Assembly: GCA_934101225.1 (NCBI GenBank)
Contig: CAKOQK010000001.1
Coordinates: 83,896 to 147,895 of the forward strand
Origin: an uncultured Bacilli bacterium
GTDB lineage: Bacteria; Bacillota_I; Bacilli_A; RF39; UBA660
Length of the DNA stretch: 64,000 nt
Reading direction: 5' to 3'
The stretch's first letter is position 1; the number at the start of each line of letters is the position of its first letter. Below are positions 60,204-64,000 of this stretch, piece after piece. The notes below the pieces were generated by a model. The model did not search any database and was not told the origin of the DNA. It was given only the letters and a program-made list of their open reading frames with translations. Both the position numbers and the translations under genes were made by a program.

Positions 60204-60998
60204 CTACACCGAACTTGTAAACAACATCATAATTGATATTACAAGTAAAATCATTACGCCTACGGTTGTTGCAACTAACATGACTCTAGTTTTACTTTCC
60301 ATTGTCTCTAATCTTGCTTTATATCTTGTTTCTCTTGCTTTTTGTTGTAAACTAGATATATTTCTAGAAAATGTAAGTAATTGTTCTTGTTTTCTTTCCT
60401 GACTACCTAAACTTAAACGATATAACAATCTCATCATTCTCATTGAATCTCTTACAGGATATTCTTTAGCAAAATCCATATAAGGGTTAATAGTAGAATC
60501 ACCTGCATTTATTTTTTCAATTAATTCAAGAAGTCCATTTCTAAATATTTCAGGTGCTTCATTTACTGATTTACCAAGAGCAACAGGTACTGTATAATGT
60601 TGTACAAGAATTTCTAAATTTTTTAAGTAATATGGAAGCATCATATCTATTTTACTTAAATGTGATTTATAATATTTTTTTATTTGAAAATAAGGTAATT
60701 TAAACATACCATATCCAGCTATAATTGTTACAATAACTTTAATATATGTTAAACTTCCTATAAAAAATAATATCAAAAGGAATATAACTAATAGTCCATT
60801 TCTTAATCTTGAGTTATATATTGCTTGAGTATCAACTGCATCACCATATTTAGCTTTTAGAAAAAAATCATAATCTTTTTCTTTTAATTTAGCGAATAAA
60901 TCTTTATTATCATTTAAAAATTTATTTGTGCTAATACTTCCATTATATTCTAATATTACATAAAGAAGGACGCCAATAATTAAAACTTCTATTAACAT
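60204..60998 (-). CDS. tadC: TadC-like inner-membrane platform protein
   Basis: 264 residues with hydrophobic helices at about 2-20, 70-105 and 238-262 and a T2SSF-type cytoplasmic domain: MLPYYLKNLEILVQHYTVPVALGKSV, NAGDSTINPYMDFAKEYP, and RMMRLLYRLSLGSQERKQEQLLTFSRNISSL. Together with the TadB-like protein it should form the platform of a Tad/Flp-type pilus or related secretion machine. Confidence 0.8.
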   Translation of the reverse strand: MLIEVLIIGVLLYVILEYNGSISTNKFLNDNKDLFAKLKEKDYDFFLKAKYGDAVDTQAIYNSRLRNGLLVIFLLILFFIGSLTYIKVIVTIIAGYGMFKLPYFQIKKYYKSHLSKIDMMLPYYLKNLEILVQHYTVPVALGKSVNEAPEIFRNGLLELIEKINAGDSTINPYMDFAKEYPVRDSMRMMRLLYRLSLGSQERKQEQLLTFSRNISSLQQKARETRYKARLETMESKTRVMLVATTVGVMILLVISIMMLFTSSV

Positions 60999-61000
60999 AT

Positions 61001-61894
61001 CTACTCGCCTCCTGTATCTTCATTATAATATTTTTCACCATTAAGTAGGAAATATGAGTTAACTATTATAATCAAATGCAATATAACTAAAACATAACCA
61101 TGTTTTAACATATCAATATAGTTTTCTTTACCAAGCAAAGTCTGAGTAAGCATAACTAATAAATATAAGGCAACACCAAATGTTAAAAATCTCTTATGGA
61201 AGTTTTCACGATCCATTTTGTCTCTATAAACACCTTCAACTAATTGGTCGATATCCAAAAGCATATTTTCCAAAGCTTCTCCGGAATCTCTTGCACCCTC
61301 TTTTGTTATTTGTAAAAATAATTGATGCATATTTTTTACCATATAGTAGGGATATTTTTGATTAAAATAATTAATAGATTCATCTATGGTACCATTATCA
61401 TAACTCATTTTAATCATTTTTTTCACATCTTCAAGAACCGGATTTTCAAGAACTCCACTATCTCTAACACCTTCTAAAGCCTTAACAAAACTTTGCGTAG
61501 TATTAAATTCCATTATTACATTAGTAGTATAAACTTGAATTTGTTCAAATATAAATTCACTATAAACTCTTTGACAACGTAAATAAGCAAGATATGGAAT
61601 AAACATAATTGCCGCTGCTCCATATACAATTGCCCAAATTATACTATAAAAATATAAATAACCAACTCCTGCTCCAAAACCACCAAATAAAATAACTTGA
61701 GTAACATATTGTTTAGCAGTATATTCTTCACCTAATTCGATTGATTTTTCTCTAACAGTTTTAAATGAATAAGGAGCATATTTATCATATAAACCAGTTA
61801 TACCTTTTAAAAATGTTTCATAAATTTTTTCGCCATTATTTTTACGATAAGTAATTATAAATATACCAATAAATATCAATATAACCAATTCCAT
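61001..61894 (-). CDS. tadB: TadB-like inner-membrane platform protein
   Basis: 297 residues, T2SSF-type: TMs at about 1-18, 65-100 and 240-285; conserved VRDSGVLENPVLEDVKKMI, the middle QITKEGARDSGEALENMLLDIDQLVEGV. Ends two bases before the TadC-like gene. The pair replaces the single GspF of other type II-like machines. Confidence 0.8.
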   Translation of the reverse strand: MELVILIFIGIFIITYRKNNGEKIYETFLKGITGLYDKYAPYSFKTVREKSIELGEEYTAKQYVTQVILFGGFGAGVGYLYFYSIIWAIVYGAAAIMFIPYLAYLRCQRVYSEFIFEQIQVYTTNVIMEFNTTQSFVKALEGVRDSGVLENPVLEDVKKMIKMSYDNGTIDESINYFNQKYPYYMVKNMHQLFLQITKEGARDSGEALENMLLDIDQLVEGVYRDKMDRENFHKRFLTFGVALYLLVMLTQTLLGKENYIDMLKHGYVLVILHLIIIVNSYFLLNGEKYYNEDTGGE

Positions 61895-61910
61895 AATAAA
61901 TATCCCCTTT

Positions 61911-63032
61911 CTATTTTTTTTCTTCTATTTGTACCATGTTTTCTTTTGAATCACCTTTGTTGACACTTCCTAAATTAAACGTATCCCTTGGAAGAATAAC
62001 GCCTTGTAAATCAAGATATTCTAGCAAATACTTAGTTGGATTTTTAATAACAAATCCTCCTCCAATATTTTTTCTATAAATAACATTGGAACATGGATTA
62101 TTATTTTCATCTACATAAAATTCACAAACTTCCATTATTTCTCTTTGAAAACGTCCTAATTCCTTAGACATATAACCTTTAACACACACTGCCAATTGTA
62201 CATATCTATGGATTGTTGATAAAAATTGTCCTACATCTTGGTTACTTTCTAAAAGTGAATATAAACGCATTGGAACACTGGAAGCTTTATCTGCATGAAT
62301 TGTTGATAAAATATTATGTCCAGAAGATATTGAGTTTCTTACTGCCATAACTGCTTCAGCAGATCTAACCTCTGATAGTAAAATCCATTTTGGATTTTGT
62401 CTCATACATGTAACTAAAACATCAGAGTAAGATGCAATATTATTTGTCTTCATTGCAACTATATCCCTATTTGGATAAATTTTATCTAAGTGAAGTTCTA
62501 ATGTATCTTCAATTGTAATTATTTTTTCGTTTTCTTTTGTATGTGAAGCTAAATATTTTACTAATTCAGTTTTACCAGATCCAGTTTCACCAGCAACTAA
62601 TATGTTGCAATGTCCTTCAACACATTTCATTAAGAAATCATGAATTTGAATAGTACAATATTTCTCATTAATTAATTTATTCTTATTAAGTCTAATCTTA
62701 GCAGGAGTTTTACGTATAACACATGCTATTCCATTAGTAGCAATAGATTCATGAATAAAGTTCATACGTAACTCAGCAGACTCAGCATCCAAGAATGGAT
62801 GAGCCATATTAAATGTTTTACCCATTACATTTGAACACTGGAACGCTAACTTCTCCATTAATGCATTATTAATTTCTGGTCTATCAACTCTATAAACACC
62901 TTTGTCCAATGTTTTAAGCCAAACTTGGCCGCCATTACTATAAGAAATATCAGTAATGTTATCATCTTTTAAGAATTCATTCAAGGGTCCAAAATCTAAT
63001 TCATCAAATAAATTATTATTCAAACCAATCAC
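61911..63032 (-). CDS. cpaF: CpaF/TadA-type secretion ATPase
   Basis: 373 residues, VirB11/CpaF family. Seen: NITDISYSNGGQVWL, GETGSGKTELVKYLASH (Walker A), IITIEDTLELHLDKI (Asp box), MRQNPKWILLSEVRSAEAVMAVRNSISSGHNILSTIHAD (Walker B plus His box). Drives pilus assembly or secretion. Start is GTG 63030-63032, coupled directly to the CpaB-like stop. Confidence 0.93.
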   Translation of the reverse strand: MIGLNNNLFDELDFGPLNEFLKDDNITDISYSNGGQVWLKTLDKGVYRVDRPEINNALMEKLAFQCSNVMGKTFNMAHPFLDAESAELRMNFIHESIATNGIACVIRKTPAKIRLNKNKLINEKYCTIQIHDFLMKCVEGHCNILVAGETGSGKTELVKYLASHTKENEKIITIEDTLELHLDKIYPNRDIVAMKTNNIASYSDVLVTCMRQNPKWILLSEVRSAEAVMAVRNSISSGHNILSTIHADKASSVPMRLYSLLESNQDVGQFLSTIHRYVQLAVCVKGYMSKELGRFQREIMEVCEFYVDENNNPCSNVIYRKNIGGGFVIKNPTKYLLEYLDLQGVILPRDTFNLGSVNKGDSKENMVQIEEKK

Positions 63033-63854
63033 CTACTCATTATAACATTTTTGATCTATATCACTTATTATTGTGTTGAATGTATCATCAGATTTACTTT
63101 CAATAAATTCTTGCATTTCCGTACTAGTAATTTTAGTTTCGCCATGATTTTCTGTATATTCTTGGTTTCTTGGTACAGGAAAAATCTTAATTGAATTTGA
63201 TCTAATATTGTCTGCTTTAGTTAGTAATATAAACATCTTATTTGGAACACTAAAGATTAATTCAGCAGGCTCTCCCCTCTTTGACGCAGAAGAAAACACA
63301 CTTATTCCATCACTATCTCTTACGTCCCTAACTTTAATACTTTCAATAAACTTAGTAACTATAACTTGACCACTATCATTAGTTGCTGAAACAAATAGAT
63401 CTATATAATCACCAGGCATTATTGAATTAGCATATGTTGTATGCATATTAACTGCTAAACTATAAACAGTATGACATTCTTCTAAATCCACCGTAATGTA
63501 ATTAGGTTTTTGTTCTTCTGTCATAACTTCAGATTTATAAAATAATCCACCTTCTGCAATAGTTGTATCATATGAAACATATTTTCCAATCAATTGTGCT
63601 TTACTTGTAACTAAATTAGGCGTTTGATCTACAAAACTTTTACTAACTTTAATCATACCTAACATACTATCAGTAATTAAAGTATTACTTGGTATTTCAA
63701 CTTTAGCATATGGAATACTTTGCGGTTCAACCGCTTGTTTAACTCTTATATTATATCCAAAATAAAGTACTACAATCCCCAGTAAAACACCAATAATTGT
63801 AACCGTATTTTTATTACCTAAAAATCTTTTAATACTTATCATTATGTTCCCCAT
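63033..63854 (-). CDS. cpaB: CpaB/RcpC-like SAF-domain protein
   Basis: 273 residues: N-terminal TM (about 14-32), SAF domain (AKVEIPSNTLITDSMLGMIKVSKSF), then a RcpC/CpaB domain (VDLEECHTVYSLAVNMHTTYANSIMPGDYIDLF, RGEPAELIFSVPNKMFILLTKA). In Tad systems this protein binds the peptidoglycan/outer side of the pilus path. First gene of the operon; AGGAGG upstream of the ATG. No Flp pilin, prepilin peptidase (CpaA) or TadZ is in the window. Confidence 0.88.
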   Translation of the reverse strand: MGNIMISIKRFLGNKNTVTIIGVLLGIVVLYFGYNIRVKQAVEPQSIPYAKVEIPSNTLITDSMLGMIKVSKSFVDQTPNLVTSKAQLIGKYVSYDTTIAEGGLFYKSEVMTEEQKPNYITVDLEECHTVYSLAVNMHTTYANSIMPGDYIDLFVSATNDSGQVIVTKFIESIKVRDVRDSDGISVFSSASKRGEPAELIFSVPNKMFILLTKADNIRSNSIKIFPVPRNQEYTENHGETKITSTEMQEFIESKSDDTFNTIISDIDQKCYNE

Positions 63855-63879
63855 ATTTATTCCTCCTATATTCTAATAA

Positions 63880-63909
63880 ATTATATCACAAAAAAAATAA
63901 ACTTATCAA
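63880..63909 (-). promoter_or_regulatory. Promoter of the Tad-like operon
   Basis: TTGATA (63904-63909), 18-bp spacer, extended -10 TGA plus TATAAT (63880-63885); about 25 bp before the CpaB-like start. Confidence 0.7.
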
Positions 63910-63958
63910 GTCTATTTCTTTAAATGATAGTGTTTACAAAGTCGGGGAAACATGCAAT

Positions 63959-63976
63959 TTTACGTATAGTCGTAAA
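63959..63976. repeat. Short inverted repeat at the right edge
   Basis: TTTACG / CGTAAA arms with a 6-nt centre, upstream of the Tad-like promoter. Beyond it, 63986-64000 reads on the minus strand as a TTAACCAC arm followed by seven T, probably the end of a terminator whose other half lies outside. Confidence 0.4.
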
Positions 63977-64000
63977 TTATTGTATAAAAAAAGTGGTTAA

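Noticed and set aside
1..64000. Mycoplasma-type genetic code (TGA as Trp)
   Set aside because: TGA ends several genes at the proper place (sortase 14557, GT2 28444) and Trp is TGG in conserved motifs.

Overview
The window comes from a very AT-rich, Gram-positive-type bacterium, most likely a host-associated low-GC Bacillota (Bacilli, near the uncultured RF39/Mycoplasmatota-adjacent groups). Support comes from Bacillus-type housekeeping pairs (ylxM-ftsY, murG-divIB, tmcAL/ylbM, recX, YmfF/YmfH-like M16 proteins), LPXTG-type sorting signals with several sortases, lipoprotein PrsA, and AGGAGG ribosome binding sites. TGA is used as a stop and tryptophan is TGG, so the code is standard table 11, not the Mycoplasma code. 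Nearly all genes lie on the minus strand. No tRNA, rRNA or CRISPR was seen. The placement is inference from gene content only.

Layout by position. 1-11.3 kb is housekeeping: lon (partial), pyrimidine-nucleoside phosphorylase, rplS, an AAA/DUF4143 ATPase with a three-copy upstream repeat, tgt, argS, rmuC, a VTT membrane protein, a peptidoglycan hydrolase and a HerA-type ATPase. 11.3-13.8 kb has two tiny membrane proteins, prsA and recX. 13.8-30 kb is a capsule/exopolysaccharide region: regulatory genes cpsC-cpsD-cpsB in an operon with an unusual sortase, a GGDEF protein, a VanZ-like protein, decayed genes (an OLD-type ATPase fragment joined to a ugd fragment, and a frameshifted membrane protein), then an eight-gene polysaccharide operon (priming transferase, two glycosyltransferases, Wzy, two ATP-grasp enzymes, a DUF4422 transferase, glf, Wzx). 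30-37 kb is a complete sortase-assembled pilus locus. 37-40 kb holds a membrane-anchored cohesin-like protein beside a secreted dockerin protein. 40-54 kb is mixed housekeeping (tmcAL, M16 pair, deoD, ftsY, queH, divIB, murG) with a dead ImmA/IrrE gene, an Rpn-type nuclease, a clipped KilA-N gene and two paralogous surface proteins. 54-58 kb repeats the cohesin/dockerin arrangement, here with a glucosaminidase as the dockerin partner. 58-64 kb has a coiled-coil acidic protein and a compact Tad-like pilus/secretion operon (CpaB, CpaF, TadB, TadC).

The most striking material concerns the cell surface. (1) Two paralogous exported proteins (43481-44794 and 52874-54214) share almost identical N-termini but differ sharply in a C-terminal C-type-lectin-like segment. 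The differences fall mainly at codon positions 1 and 2, and the segment is about 50% GC in a genome far more AT-rich. This is the signature of a diversity-generating retroelement target, although no reverse transcriptase or template repeat is in the window. (2) Both genes share one regulatory module: a perfect 17-bp inverted repeat and a promoter whose spacer contains a run of seven G, which could support phase variation. (3) Two adjacent cohesin/dockerin gene pairs suggest surface docking that is independent of sortase. (4) Four loci carry three copies of a short direct repeat at 22-23 or 32-33 bp periods; one lies directly upstream of the DUF4143 ATPase.
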